Shown: positions 1-9,397, numbered from the stretch's first letter. The stretch is DNA of 64,000 nt from Flavobacterium branchiarum (GCF_030409845.1 NZ_JAUFQQ010000005.1:2232001-2296000), one strand, 5' to 3'. Notes: generated by a model not told the origin, from the letters alone. A program made the numbers and translations.

Positions 1-1220
1 CCAAGAATACCGAGTTTCCTAGACAAGGAGTTTTTAACCATTTGTTGAGTTTAAACAACGTTTTCTTTTTTCAAAATTCAAAACTAGATGTTGATTTGGG
101 TTATATCACAAATGATAGAAGTGAGTTTGAAGATAGTAATGATGCTTCATTGCGCATGAAATTGAAAACATTTAATTACAATGCAAAATACCATTTGCCT
201 AAAATGGGTAAAATTGAAACTATTGTTGGGGTTCAAGGAATGCACCAAACGAATAAAAATTCGGGGGAAGAATTTTTAATTCCAGATGCTACTACAAATG
301 ATTTTGGTGTTTTTGGAACGGCAAATTATGAGTGGAAAACAAATGTGATCCAAGCAGGTTTGCGTTTTGATAACCGAAAGATTACTTCGATTGCTCACGG
401 AATAGAAGGAGAAGAAGGCTATTTTCAGGCATTAGACAAATCGTTTGATAGTTTTAATGCATCGTTGGGTTACAAGACTAATCTTGCCGATGACTTAACC
501 TTGCGTTTAAATGTTGCTTCAGGATTTAGAGCGCCAAACTTGGCTGAGCTAACATCTAACGGAGTTCATGAAGGAACAAATCGTTACGAAATTGGAAACG
601 CAGCCTTGAAAACGGAACAAAACGTACAAACCGATTTGAACTTAGAATATAAAAACAGCCATTTTGAGTTTTTCGTAAATGGATTTTATAACCACGTAAA
701 CAATTATATTTATACTTCGCCAACAGGTGAAGTTATTGAAGACAATGCTGTTTTTGCTTATATTCAGGACAATGCCAAATTGTATGGTGGAGAAATAGGA
801 TTGCATTTTCATCCACATCCTTTAGATTGGTTGCATTTTGAAACAAGTTTTGAAACGGTTACTGGAAAAAAACAAAATGGAGATTACCTACCATTAATTC
901 CTGCAAACAATTGGAACAATACCATAAGAACAGAGTTTAATATCAAGAACTGGTTTCAAGATGGTTTTGCAACTTTAAATGTGAGTTCAACATTTAATCA
1001 GGATAATGTAAGTGGTTTTGAAACAGCATCTAAATCATATTCATTAGTTAATCTAGGTTTTGGAGGAAAAGTGAAATTTGGTAAAACTGCTTTTGATGTG
1101 AATATAAACGGAAATAACCTATTCGATAAAAAATACATCGCACACCTATCTCGACTAAAAACAGACGGAATTCCTAATATAGGACGTAACATTGTTTTAG
1201 GAGTTAACTTTAATTTGTAA
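1..1220 (+). CDS. TonB-dependent receptor, C-terminal part (5' end outside window)
   Basis: The reading frame is open from the first bases of the window to the stop at 1220, so this is the 3' part of a longer gene. The visible residues have the alternating aromatic/polar pattern of an outer-membrane beta-barrel. They include the motif SGFRAPNLAEL, typical of TonB-dependent receptors, and end with GRNIVLGVNFNL, a closing strand with a terminal hydrophobic residue as expected for barrel assembly. The usual length of about 700-800 aa implies that the signal peptide, plug domain and part of the barrel lie upstream. The substrate (iron chelate, vitamin or other) cannot be judged from this part. 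A terminator-like hairpin follows. Confidence 0.9.
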   Translation, partial: KNTEFPRQGVFNHLLSLNNVFFFQNSKLDVDLGYITNDRSEFEDSNDASLRMKLKTFNYNAKYHLPKMGKIETIVGVQGMHQTNKNSGEEFLIPDATTNDFGVFGTANYEWKTNVIQAGLRFDNRKITSIAHGIEGEEGYFQALDKSFDSFNASLGYKTNLADDLTLRLNVASGFRAPNLAELTSNGVHEGTNRYEIGNAALKTEQNVQTDLNLEYKNSHFEFFVNGFYNHVNNYIYTSPTGEVIEDNAVFAYIQDNAKLYGGEIGLHFHPHPLDWLHFETSFETVTGKKQNGDYLPLIPANNWNNTIRTEFNIKNWFQDGFATLNVSSTFNQDNVSGFETASKSYSLVNLGFGGKVKFGKTAFDVNINGNNLFDKKYIAHLSRLKTDGIPNIGRNIVLGVNFNL

Positions 1221-1247
1221 GAGAATAAATTGTAAAAAGGAACACTG

Positions 1248-1278
1248 AAAGCGCTAACGATATAGTTGGCGCTTTTTA
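1248..1278 (+). terminator. Rho-independent terminator after the TonB receptor
   Basis: AAAGCGCTAAC and GTTGGCGCTTTTT form a stem with one G-T type mismatch, a 6-base loop and a terminal T run, 28 bases after the receptor stop codon. Confidence 0.75.
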
Positions 1279-1332
1279 TATTAATTAGATAGAAAAATTA
1301 GCTATTTTTGTTAAAAACCAAATTGTATAAAA

Positions 1333-3453
1333 ATGAAAAAAATTAGTATTCTAATGGCTATAACCGCAACTACAGTGGCGTTTGGACAAAGTCAAAAATC
1401 AAGTTCAATTAAATATCCTGAAACAAAAAAGGGAGATGTTGTTGATACTTATTTTGATGCAAAAATTAGCGATCCATATCGTTGGTTAGAAGATGATAAA
1501 TCTGAAGAAACAGCTGCTTGGGTAAAAGCACAGAATAAAGTTACCTATGCGTATTTAGACCAAATTCCTTTTCGTGATGAATTAAAAAAACGAATGGAGA
1601 AACTATGGAACTATGAAAAAATTGGAGCACCTTCTGTAAAAGGAAAAGCTACTTATTATTCTAAAAATAACGGTTTGCAAAATCAATCTGTAGTTTATAG
1701 AAAAGGAGAAAATGGTAAAGATGAGGTTTTCTTAGATCCAAATACATTCTCAAAAGACGGAACCACATCGTTAGGAGGATTAGATTTTACTAAAGACGGA
1801 ACCATCGCAGCATACTCTATTTCTGAGGGAGGAAGCGATTGGAGAAAAGTAATTATCATAAACGCACAAACACGTAAAATTCTAGAAGATACTTTGGTAG
1901 ACGTAAAGTTTAGTGGTATCTCTTGGAAAGGAAACGAAGGATTTTACTATTCTAGTTATGAGAAACCAAAAGGAAGTGAATTGTCTGCTAAAACAGATCA
2001 ACATAAATTGTACTTCCATAAACTAGGAACACCTCAAAAAGACGATAAAGTTATTTTTGGAGCAGATCAAAAAAGAAGATATGTTGGAGGTTCTGTAACC
2101 GATGATATGAAATATTTAATTATCACAGCGGCGAATTCTACTTACGGAAATGAGTTGTACATTAAAGATTTAACTAAAGAAAATAGTCCAATTGTTACTA
2201 TTGTAGATAATTTTAAAAGCGCTAATTCAGTAATCGAAAACGAAGGATCAAAATTGTTTATCGAAACTGATTTAAATGCACCAAACAAACGTATTGTAAC
2301 AGTTGATGCAAATAATGCAAAACCAGAAAACTGGAAAAACTTTATTGCAGAAACAGATAATGTATTGTCACCATCAACAGGAGGAGGCTATTTCTTTGCA
2401 AAATACATGAAAGATGCCGTTTCTGTAGTAAAACAATATGACTACACAGGAAAATTAATCCGTGAGATCAAATTGCCAGCGGTAGGAACAGCAGGTGGTT
2501 TTAGTGGAGAAAAAGACGATAAAGTTGTGTACTACTCATTTACCAATTACACAATTCCAGGAACTATTTATTCTTTGGATGTTAAAACAGGAAAATCAGT
2601 AGTTTATCAGCAACCTAAAGTTGATTTCAAAAGCGCTGATTACGAATCAAAACAAGTATTTTATACTTCAAAAGACGGAACAAAAGTTCCAATGATTATC
2701 ACTTATAAAAAAGGATTAAAATTAAACGGTAAAAACCCAACCATTTTATATGGTTACGGAGGGTTTAATGCAAGCTTAACGCCATCATTTAATATTGCTA
2801 ACGCAGTTTGGATGGAAAACGGTGGAGTTTATGCAGTTCCAAATCTTCGTGGAGGAGGAGAATACGGTAAAAAATGGCATGATGCAGGAACAAAAATGCA
2901 AAAGCAAAATGTATTTGATGATTTCATTGCAGCAGCTGAATATCTTATCGCTCAAAAATATACATCTTCAGATTTCTTAGCAATTCGCGGAGGTTCAAAC
3001 GGAGGATTATTAGTAGGAGCAACAATGACACAACGTCCAGAATTAATGAAAGTGGCTTTACCAGCAGTAGGAGTTATGGATATGTTACGTTACCATACAT
3101 TTACAGCAGGAGCAGGATGGGCATACGATTACGGAACATCTCAAGATAGCAAAGAAATGTTTGAATATATCAAAGGATATTCACCAGTTCATACTGTAAA
3201 AAAAGGAGTTCATTACCCAGCAACTATGGTAACTACAGGAGATCATGATGATAGAGTAGTGCCAGCACATAGTTTTAAATTTGCAGCCGAATTACAAGAA
3301 AAACAAACAGGAGACAATCCAGTTTTAATTCGTATCGATGTAAAAGCAGGACATGGAGCAGGAAAATCTGTAGCAGCTACAATTCAAGAAAATGTCGATA
3401 TTCAGGCATTTACATTGTACAATATGGGATTCAAAGAATTACCTAAAAAATAA
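1333..3453 (+). CDS. Prolyl oligopeptidase family serine peptidase (S9A), secreted
   Basis: The 706-aa protein starts with a Sec signal peptide (MKKISILMAITATTVAFGQ), so it should act in the periplasm. The body matches the S9A layout. An N-terminal segment with the YPETKKGDVVDTYFDAKISDPYRWLED signature type is followed by a beta-propeller region of roughly residues 85-430 and an alpha/beta-hydrolase domain. The catalytic triad is visible: Ser555 in GGSNGG, Asp640 in DHDDRVVP, and His674 in AGHGAGK. The family cleaves short proline-containing peptides after proline. A TATTTTTG element at 1303-1310 resembles the flavobacterial -7 box. It appears to be a single-gene unit, with a repeat-rich spacer downstream. 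Confidence 0.95.
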   Translation: MKKISILMAITATTVAFGQSQKSSSIKYPETKKGDVVDTYFDAKISDPYRWLEDDKSEETAAWVKAQNKVTYAYLDQIPFRDELKKRMEKLWNYEKIGAPSVKGKATYYSKNNGLQNQSVVYRKGENGKDEVFLDPNTFSKDGTTSLGGLDFTKDGTIAAYSISEGGSDWRKVIIINAQTRKILEDTLVDVKFSGISWKGNEGFYYSSYEKPKGSELSAKTDQHKLYFHKLGTPQKDDKVIFGADQKRRYVGGSVTDDMKYLIITAANSTYGNELYIKDLTKENSPIVTIVDNFKSANSVIENEGSKLFIETDLNAPNKRIVTVDANNAKPENWKNFIAETDNVLSPSTGGGYFFAKYMKDAVSVVKQYDYTGKLIREIKLPAVGTAGGFSGEKDDKVVYYSFTNYTIPGTIYSLDVKTGKSVVYQQPKVDFKSADYESKQVFYTSKDGTKVPMIITYKKGLKLNGKNPTILYGYGGFNASLTPSFNIANAVWMENGGVYAVPNLRGGGEYGKKWHDAGTKMQKQNVFDDFIAAAEYLIAQKYTSSDFLAIRGGSNGGLLVGATMTQRPELMKVALPAVGVMDMLRYHTFTAGAGWAYDYGTSQDSKEMFEYIKGYSPVHTVKKGVHYPATMVTTGDHDDRVVPAHSFKFAAELQEKQTGDNPVLIRIDVKAGHGAGKSVAATIQENVDIQAFTLYNMGFKELPKK

Positions 3454-3460
3454 TTTTTAG

Positions 3461-4010
3461 CCATAGGTTAAGATGATTTTCACAGATTAATTTATTTGTG
3501 GTTAATTTAATACTAACACGGATTTCACTAATTAGCAGTAATTAGAGAGATCCGTGTTTTTTTTGTGCAATATTGGATTTAAAGAATTCTATAAAAAGTT
3601 TTTTTCTTGCCACAGATTAATATGATTTTCACAGATTAATCCATTTAATACTTTAATCTGTGGCAAAAAATTCAGCAGCTAAACTCGTGAAGTTTTAATT
3701 CGAGTCAATTCGAGTGTTTTTTTGTGCAATATTGGATTTATAGAATTCTGTAAAAAGTTATTTTTCAGCCACAGATTAATATGGTTTTCACAGATTAATA
3801 TGATTTTCACAGATTAATCCATTTAATACTTTAATCTGTGGCAAAAAATTAGCCGGTAAACTCGTAAAGTTTTAATTCGAGTCAATTCGAGTGTTTTTTT
3901 GTACAATATTTGATTTAAAGAATTCTGTAAAAAGTTTTTTTCTTGCCACAGATTAAGATGGTTTTCAAAGATTAATTCATTTAATCCTTTAATCTGTGGC
4001 AAAAAATAAT
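3461..4010. repeat. Tandem array of a palindromic CCACAGATTAA-type intergenic repeat
   Basis: The 629-bp gap after the peptidase gene has no coding sequence. It contains three imperfect copies of a unit marked by GTGCAATATT (3565, 3724, 3901), giving periods of 159 and 177 bp. The second copy is longer because the segment ATGGTTTTCACAGATTAAT is internally duplicated. Each unit ends in a long hairpin whose arms are GCCACAGATTAA and TTAATCTGTGGC. A degenerate half unit precedes the array at 3461-3560. Related hairpins occur at 10875-10940 and a half-site at 13122, so this is a dispersed family. Confidence 0.9.
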
Positions 4011-4082
4011 TCGGGAATTAGTGGCTAACTTTTTTAAATAAACCTTTTTCGCTTAAATTTGAATTAACTAAAAAAACAAAGA

Positions 4083-5108
4083 ATGGAAATTATCAGATGG
4101 GGAATTATAGGCTGTGGTAATGTGACCGAAGTTAAGAGTGGGCCAGCATTTCAGAAAGTAAAAAACTCCGCTTTGGTTGCAGTAATGCGTCGGGATGCAA
4201 AATTGGCCGAGGACTATGCAAAGCGTCATAATGTAGTCAAATGGTATTCGGATGCAATAGATTTAATAAATGATCCAGAGGTAGATGCTGTTTATATTGC
4301 AACACCACCATCATCGCATAAAGAATATACGCTTTTATGTGCCAAAGTGGGAAAACCTGTATATGTCGAAAAACCAATGGCAATGAATTTTGAAGAATGC
4401 AACGAAATGATACAAGCTTGCAAAGAAAACAATGTGCCTTTGTTTGTGGCTTATTATCGCAGATGTTTGCCCCGTTTTTTAAAAATCAAAGAGCTAATCG
4501 ATACTGGAGCAATTGGAACACCAAGACATGTAAATTGTGTTTTATATCATTCTTTTGAAGCAAGATACGACGATGAAATTAATTTGCCTTGGACAGTTTT
4601 ACCGCATATTTCTGGTGGAGGAATATTTGTTGACTTAGCGTGTCACACATTAGATTTTCTAGATTTTGTTTTCGGTCCAATTAAGTCAGTTCGTGGTCAT
4701 GCTACATCGCAACTTTTGGCGTATCCAGCCGAAGATAGTGTCTCAATGTCGTTTTTGTTCGAAAACGGAATTCACGGTACTGGTTTGTGGAATTTTGCCA
4801 GTTACAAACGAGAAGATAAAGTCGAAATTGTAGGCGATAAAGGAAAGATCTCCTTTTCAACCTTTGGTACTGATCCAGTAGTATTCGAGGATAAAGATGG
4901 AAAAATTGAAAGCTTCCCGATAGAAAACCCAATACATATTCAGCAACCACTTATCGAAACAGTAGTACAAGAATTATTAGGTAATCCGGGTTGCCCGTCT
5001 AATGGAGTTTCGGCTTCAAGAACTAATTGGGTGATGGATGAAGTTTTAAAAGAATTTAGAGAAAAGAGAAAAGAAAATAGAGAAAAGAAAATAGAGAAAA
5101 GAAAATAG
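4083..5108 (+). CDS. Gfo/Idh/MocA family NAD(P)-dependent oxidoreductase
   Basis: The 341-aa protein opens with the Rossmann motif WGIIGCGNVTEVKSGPAF. It then shows the EKPMA motif of this family, in which the Lys is the conserved catalytic or cofactor-binding residue (YVEKPMAMNFEEC). A C-terminal substrate domain includes GGGIFVDLACHTLDFLDFVFG, where Asp and His are in the positions expected for catalysis. Family members oxidise or reduce sugars and cyclitols; the substrate here is unknown. The last 20 or so residues (EKRKENREKKIEKRK) are low-complexity and are encoded by a purine repeat that continues past the stop. The original C-terminus therefore seems to have been overrun by the repeat. 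Confidence 0.9.
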   Translation: MEIIRWGIIGCGNVTEVKSGPAFQKVKNSALVAVMRRDAKLAEDYAKRHNVVKWYSDAIDLINDPEVDAVYIATPPSSHKEYTLLCAKVGKPVYVEKPMAMNFEECNEMIQACKENNVPLFVAYYRRCLPRFLKIKELIDTGAIGTPRHVNCVLYHSFEARYDDEINLPWTVLPHISGGGIFVDLACHTLDFLDFVFGPIKSVRGHATSQLLAYPAEDSVSMSFLFENGIHGTGLWNFASYKREDKVEIVGDKGKISFSTFGTDPVVFEDKDGKIESFPIENPIHIQQPLIETVVQELLGNPGCPSNGVSASRTNWVMDEVLKEFREKRKENREKKIEKRK

Positions 5109-5430
5109 AGAATAGAAAATAGAAAAAAGAGAAAAGAAGCAAGAAGAAAGATGAGATGTTAAAACAGAAGGGTAGTATGTAGAGGTTGAAACAGAAGAGT
5201 GGAATGTTGAGGTTTGCATCTCTCAATCTCCCATTTTACATTTCATTTTTCTTCTGACTTCTGTACCTCACATCACACGTCTTACTTTTCACATCTTTCA
5301 TCTTTCATCTCACATCTTGAATCTTTATTCTTTTTTCTATTATCAGTTCTCTTTCCTCTTTCCTCTTTACTCTTTCCTCTTTACTCTTTTTTCTATTCTC
5401 TTTCCTCTTTCTTCTTTCTTCTCACAATAT
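5046..5430. repeat. Purine-rich then pyrimidine-rich low-complexity repeats (inverted pair)
   Basis: From inside the preceding gene to about 5160 the + strand is runs of AGAGAAAAGAAAAT-like words. From about 5330 to 5425 it is runs of CTCTTTCCTCTTTACT-like words, the reverse complement type. Together they form an imperfect long inverted repeat around a region of TCTCACATC/TTTCATC words. No plausible gene is encoded; the 76-aa frame through it is a composition artefact. Confidence 0.8.
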
Positions 5431-5500
5431 ATGTAAGTAAATAGTGTTGTTTCTTCCGTTTTAGGTTATCTTTAATACTACTTTACAAATCCACATATCA

Positions 5501-7942
5501 ATGAAACAATTTCTTCAGTCAGCCTCTTTTAAAAAGTATGCCAAGCGTGTTGCTTTGTTTTTCTTGGGACTTATTGGTTTGGTGCTAATAGCGTCAGGCG
5601 GATTAGCATTTTACTTTAGTAATAACAAAGCCGAAATTGTCTCTAAAATAAACAATAAGATAAATGATAACATCAGCGGGAAAATTCATATTGGAGATAT
5701 TCAGTACAAGTTTCTCACGGGGTTTCCAAATCTTACTTTAGCCTTAAAAGATGTTGAGCTAAAAGACAGTTTGTGGGCAGAGCACAAGAGAACATTTCTA
5801 GTAGCAAAAGAAATAGAAGTACGATTAAATGTCATGAGTTTGCTATCTGATAAAATTGACTTTCATAAAATCGAAATAAATAGCGCAACACTCGATTTAT
5901 ACAATGGTCCAAACGGAATAACAAACACAGATATTTTTAGGAAGAAGCCGAAAAAAGAAACAAACGAAAGTACAAAAACAACATTGGTCGATGAAATTAG
6001 TATGACCAATGTGCATTTTATTTCCGAAAACAAACCGCGAAATAAGTTGTTTGATTTTGAGGTAATGGCACTAAAAGCCAAAATTAATTATGATGGCGAC
6101 AATTGGCAAACCAATGTTTTTGTAGATACAAATGTAAAAAGCATGGCGTTTAATACAGAAAAAGGAAGCTTTGCCAAAGACAAACGAATTAGAGGAATCA
6201 TAGCAGTTGATTATAAATTAGATCAAAATAAAATCACAGCCAATGTTGATGGATTAGCAATAGGAGGAGATAAATTTGATGTTAAATCCAGTTTTGATGT
6301 AGGTAAGGGAACTTCTAATTTCTTGATTGACATAAAAACAAAGATTCTTTGGAAAGATGCCACCAATTTATTGGTCAATAATATTAGTTCAAAACTAATT
6401 TTTTACGATTTAAAAAAGCCAATTGATGTAAGATGTATTCTTGATGGAGATTTTGATTCTGAAGGAGATCCCAAAATTAATGTAACAGCTGTAGTAGAAA
6501 ATAATGAACTGCATATTCCAGATGGTTCTATTTCAGATTGTAGCTTCAACGGAAAATTCACGAATATATTCAAAGAAGAATTGGGTTGTGAAGATGCTAA
6601 TTCGGCTATAATAATAAAAGATTTTAAAGGAGCCTATAACAAAATGGCTTTTGTGATTTCAGATGCAATGATACATAATCTGGATAAACCAGTTGGAACA
6701 GGGATATTAAAAGCCAATTTTGATGTTACAAATCTCAATAGTATAATCGATAGTAATTTAATGCGTTTTTCAAACGGTCAAGCCAAAGTCGATTTTAAAT
6801 TCGAATGTGATATCGTCGATTTGTACTTTAGAAAACCCAAATTTATAGGAAGCGTTCGAGTAGCCAATGCCAGTTTAAAGTATATTCCGAAAGGACTTAA
6901 TTTTGAAAAAACAAACATACAGTTGGACTTTACGGAACAAGCACTTTTAATTAAAAAATTTGCATTCAAAGACCGACACAATACCGTTTATGTAGAAGGA
7001 AGAGTCGATAACTTCTTGAATCTGTATTATGATGCTCCCGAAAAGATGTTAATCGATTGGAAGATTTCTAGTCCAAGTATCGATATAAAACAGTTTATAG
7101 GAGTGATTGCTGCAACGCAACAAAAGAAACAAGTTGCAAAAAGCACAGCCAATCATCAGAATTTTTCAGATCAGCTACATACAGTTATAAATAAATGTCA
7201 AGTTGCATTGCAACTAAATTTAGATAAGTTGGTTTACGGAAAACTAACGGCTTCAAATGCCAAGGCAACAATAAAACTAACCAATTCAAATGTAACAGTC
7301 CAAAATGGATTTTTGAAAACATCAGGAGGAACGGTTGCTTTCTCGGGAGTCTTGAATCCAATCGGGAATAAGTATAAGCTACAGTCAAATGCACAGGTAA
7401 ATAATGTAGATATTACCAGTTTTCTGACTTCATTCAATAACTTCGATATCAAGTCATTTGAGGCAAATGATATAAAAGGAAAATTAACAACCAAAGCAAA
7501 TATTGATGGGCTAATGGATGCTAAAGGAGATTTAGTACCAAAATCGGCAACAGGAAATGTTAGTTTTAATGTCAATAATGGTGCTTTGGTAAACTTTGAA
7601 CCAATTGTAAAAATTGGAAAGTTTGCATTTCCGTTTCGAGATGTAAAAAATATTACATTCAGTGATTTGGCAGGAAACCTAGTTGTTAGAGGACATGATA
7701 TTGATGTGGTAGATTTAAGAGTGAGTTCGAGTGTTTTAAATTTCGATGTCGAAGGAGTTTATTCCATCGGAAACAATACCAAGCTAGCGATGACAGTTCC
7801 ACTCCGAAATTCTAAAAATGATACCAAACTAGCTACCAAAGAAGAGCGAGATGCCATTCGCAACCGAGGAATCGTTTTGCATTTACTAGCCGTAGACGAA
7901 GGAGGGAAAATAAAAATAAAATGGGGGAGGAAAGATAAGTAA
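5501..7942 (+). CDS. AsmA-like family protein
   Basis: The 813-aa protein has a cytoplasmic N-terminus, one transmembrane helix at about residues 17-39 (ALFFLGLIGLVLIASGGLAFYF), and then a long periplasmic body. The body begins with the AsmA-type segment (KINNKINDNISGKIHIGDIQYKF..FPNLTLALKDVEL) and ends with the conserved C-terminal AsmA-like repeat region, including 'LVVRGHDIDVVDLRVSSSVLNFDVEGVYSIG'. AsmA/TamB-like proteins are beta-groove proteins linked to lipid transfer and outer-membrane homeostasis. The role here is inferred from family only. It appears monocistronic. Confidence 0.85.
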   Translation: MKQFLQSASFKKYAKRVALFFLGLIGLVLIASGGLAFYFSNNKAEIVSKINNKINDNISGKIHIGDIQYKFLTGFPNLTLALKDVELKDSLWAEHKRTFLVAKEIEVRLNVMSLLSDKIDFHKIEINSATLDLYNGPNGITNTDIFRKKPKKETNESTKTTLVDEISMTNVHFISENKPRNKLFDFEVMALKAKINYDGDNWQTNVFVDTNVKSMAFNTEKGSFAKDKRIRGIIAVDYKLDQNKITANVDGLAIGGDKFDVKSSFDVGKGTSNFLIDIKTKILWKDATNLLVNNISSKLIFYDLKKPIDVRCILDGDFDSEGDPKINVTAVVENNELHIPDGSISDCSFNGKFTNIFKEELGCEDANSAIIIKDFKGAYNKMAFVISDAMIHNLDKPVGTGILKANFDVTNLNSIIDSNLMRFSNGQAKVDFKFECDIVDLYFRKPKFIGSVRVANASLKYIPKGLNFEKTNIQLDFTEQALLIKKFAFKDRHNTVYVEGRVDNFLNLYYDAPEKMLIDWKISSPSIDIKQFIGVIAATQQKKQVAKSTANHQNFSDQLHTVINKCQVALQLNLDKLVYGKLTASNAKATIKLTNSNVTVQNGFLKTSGGTVAFSGVLNPIGNKYKLQSNAQVNNVDITSFLTSFNNFDIKSFEANDIKGKLTTKANIDGLMDAKGDLVPKSATGNVSFNVNNGALVNFEPIVKIGKFAFPFRDVKNITFSDLAGNLVVRGHDIDVVDLRVSSSVLNFDVEGVYSIGNNTKLAMTVPLRNSKNDTKLATKEERDAIRNRGIVLHLLAVDEGGKIKIKWGRKDK

Positions 7943-8020
7943 GGGTATTTTATAAATGAAAAAACAACTTCAAATAAGAATAATAAAATCTATATTTGAA
8001 TGCAATCATCATAATAAAAA

Positions 8021-8797
8021 ATGGATCCAAAAAAATTGTGGACACGCGAAGAATTAATATTAGCTTTCAATTTATACTTGAAAATTGCTTTTGGAAAAAC
8101 ACATTCAAGTAATCCCCGAATAATTGAATTAGCAAATCTTATTAATAGAACTCCTGCCTCAATTGTAATGAGATTAGGTAATTTTGCTAGTATTGACCCT
8201 TTTCATATTAATAGAGGAATTACTGGTTTGAAAAACGGAATGAATCAAGTACAGCCTATTTGGAATGAATTTTTTAATAATCAAGAGGAATTGGTTTTCT
8301 TGAGTGAACAAATTCTTGCCAAAAAAGAGAATGTTACAATCGAAAAGAAATTTGAAGAGATACTTTTTGATGTAAAAGACTTAAAAGGAGAAGATGTTAC
8401 TAGAGTAGTAAAGACGAGAGTAAATCAATCTGTTTTTAGGCAAATGGTTTTATCTAATTACAATAATAAATGTGCAATTACAGGAATTGATGTTCCAGAG
8501 CTTTTGTTAGCTAGTCATATAATACCTTGGTCTAAAAATGAAGAGCATCGGTTAAATCCTGAAAACGGAATTTGTTTTTCGGCACTTTATGATAAAGCTT
8601 TTGATAAAGGATTAATTGCGATAGATTTAAATCACGAAATAATATTCTCTGATAGAATTAAAAAGAAAAAAGGAACAGAATTTTTTGATAGATATTTTAG
8701 TAAAATCGAAAATCAAAAAATAATATCTGCTCATATTACACCGCGAAAAGAATTTCTTGAATATCATCTTGATACGATTTTTAATTCTTTGGTTTGA
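8021..8797 (+). CDS. HNH endonuclease domain protein (putative restriction endonuclease)
   Basis: The 258-aa protein has a C-terminal HNH_2-type nuclease core: KCAITGIDVPELLLASHIIPWS, then NPENGICFSALYDKAFDKGLIAID. The conserved His of SHI, the Asn of NPENG and the downstream Asp/Lys pattern are in the usual order. The N-terminal 100 residues (WTREELILAFNLYLKIAFGKTH...) are a predicted DNA-recognition helix region typical of these solitary proteins. No methyltransferase is adjacent, so if it restricts DNA it is either an orphan or acts on modified or foreign DNA without a partner. Confidence 0.85.
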   Translation: MDPKKLWTREELILAFNLYLKIAFGKTHSSNPRIIELANLINRTPASIVMRLGNFASIDPFHINRGITGLKNGMNQVQPIWNEFFNNQEELVFLSEQILAKKENVTIEKKFEEILFDVKDLKGEDVTRVVKTRVNQSVFRQMVLSNYNNKCAITGIDVPELLLASHIIPWSKNEEHRLNPENGICFSALYDKAFDKGLIAIDLNHEIIFSDRIKKKKGTEFFDRYFSKIENQKIISAHITPRKEFLEYHLDTIFNSLV

Positions 8798-8805
8798 TAA
8801 TTATT

Positions 8806-8960
8806 ACGGAGTTACTCGCGAAGATTTCTCATTCTTCGAAATGACAATTCTGCGCAGATTTGCAAGCAACTAACTCTACAAAATACTTCCCCAATCTTGT
8901 CTTTTCGACGCAGGAGAAATCTCCACAAGAAATTCCACAATCTTTGTGGAGTTACTAAGA
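8806..8960. repeat. REP-like intergenic inverted repeats
   Basis: The spacer after the HNH gene holds imperfect palindromic words such as GGAGTTACTCGCGAAGATTTCTC, TTCTTCGAAATGAC, GAGAAATCTCCACAAG and CTTTGTGGAGTTACT. CTCCACAA and TTGTGGAG form one perfect stem. A related word, ATTTCTCCTTCGTCGGAATGA, recurs at 9499. No coding potential is seen. Confidence 0.6.
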
Positions 8961-9011
8961 GAAAATCTTTATATATCAGAATAACAAAATACACGAAAAA
9001 TATTATAAAGC

Positions 9012-9041
9012 AAAAAAAGCCACTTCACAGTGGCTTTTTTT
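9012..9041. terminator. Terminator hairpin at the end of the 77-aa minus-strand gene
   Basis: GCCACT-TCAC-AGTGGC is flanked by A7 and T7, giving a bidirectional rho-independent terminator immediately beyond the stop of the minus-strand gene at 9043. Confidence 0.85.
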
Positions 9042-9042
9042 G

Positions 9043-9276
9043 TTATTCGGTATCCAGATAAGGATTTAAAATTTCGGCTAGTTCATTTAACCAATAGAAA
9101 CTATTTTCGAGGGTTGATTTTTCGAGTTGAAGGGTTTCGCATTCTCGCATTAGACTTAGCGAAAGCATGTGATTTATTTGTCTAATTGTTTTTGCCATGT
9201 CTTGAGGGGCAATTGAATTGTTGAAAAACTCAGTTAACCTCAATTCTGTTTCTTTTGAAAGGGTGTTTGTACTCAT
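9043..9276 (-). CDS. Small conserved-looking hypothetical protein
   Basis: This is a 77-aa acidic, helical protein (MSTNTLSKETELRLTEFF...LNPYLDTE) with no recognised domain. I start it at the ATG at 9276 rather than at the in-frame ATG 33 bases upstream, because the upstream segment (MRVLYFLNTKI) lies in leader sequence duplicated at 9393 and looks untranslated. A good terminator follows. The function is unknown. Proteins of this size and composition are common as orphans in flavobacteria. Confidence 0.6.
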   Translation of the reverse strand: MSTNTLSKETELRLTEFFNNSIAPQDMAKTIRQINHMLSLSLMRECETLQLEKSTLENSFYWLNELAEILNPYLDTE

Positions 9277-9397
9277 AATCTTTGTATTTAGGAAATATAA
9301 AACCCGCACAGGTTAGATGTCCTACGCCACAAAGAGCGTTGCAGTTGTTTCCAATACTGCCACCGTACCGCACGGGCAAAAGTTTTTCTGAGTTCAT
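9230..9397 (-). CDS. Possible 55-aa ORF or remnant overlapping the previous gene's start
   Basis: The ATG at 9397 opens a frame of 55 codons ending with TGA at 9230. It encodes MNSEKLLPVRYGGSIGNNCN, then ALCGVGHLTCAGFIFPKYKD and a short tail. It lies out of frame with the 77-aa gene and overlaps its first 47 bases. The central portion is noticeably GC-richer than its surroundings. The composition and Cys/Gly content are unusual, and the segment is bracketed by the near-repeats CATAATCTTTGTATTTAGGA (9274) and CATGATCTTTGTGTTTAGGA (9395), which suggests a small insertion or duplication. Whether it is translated is unclear. Confidence 0.3.
   Translation of the reverse strand: MNSEKLLPVRYGGSIGNNCNALCGVGHLTCAGFIFPKYKDYEYKHPFKRNRIEVN

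Noticed and set aside
5214..5444. 76-aa open frame in the pyrimidine repeat
   Set aside because: Its Leu/Ser/Phe composition is a direct product of the CTCTTTCC-type repeat and it shows no protein-like features.
7234..7575. 113-aa minus-strand frame in the AsmA gene
   Set aside because: Shadow frame with no signal, domain or promoter, fully inside a well-supported gene.
8812..8994. 60-aa minus-strand frame in the spacer after the HNH gene
   Set aside because: Encoded by REP-like inverted repeats; composition is not protein-like.
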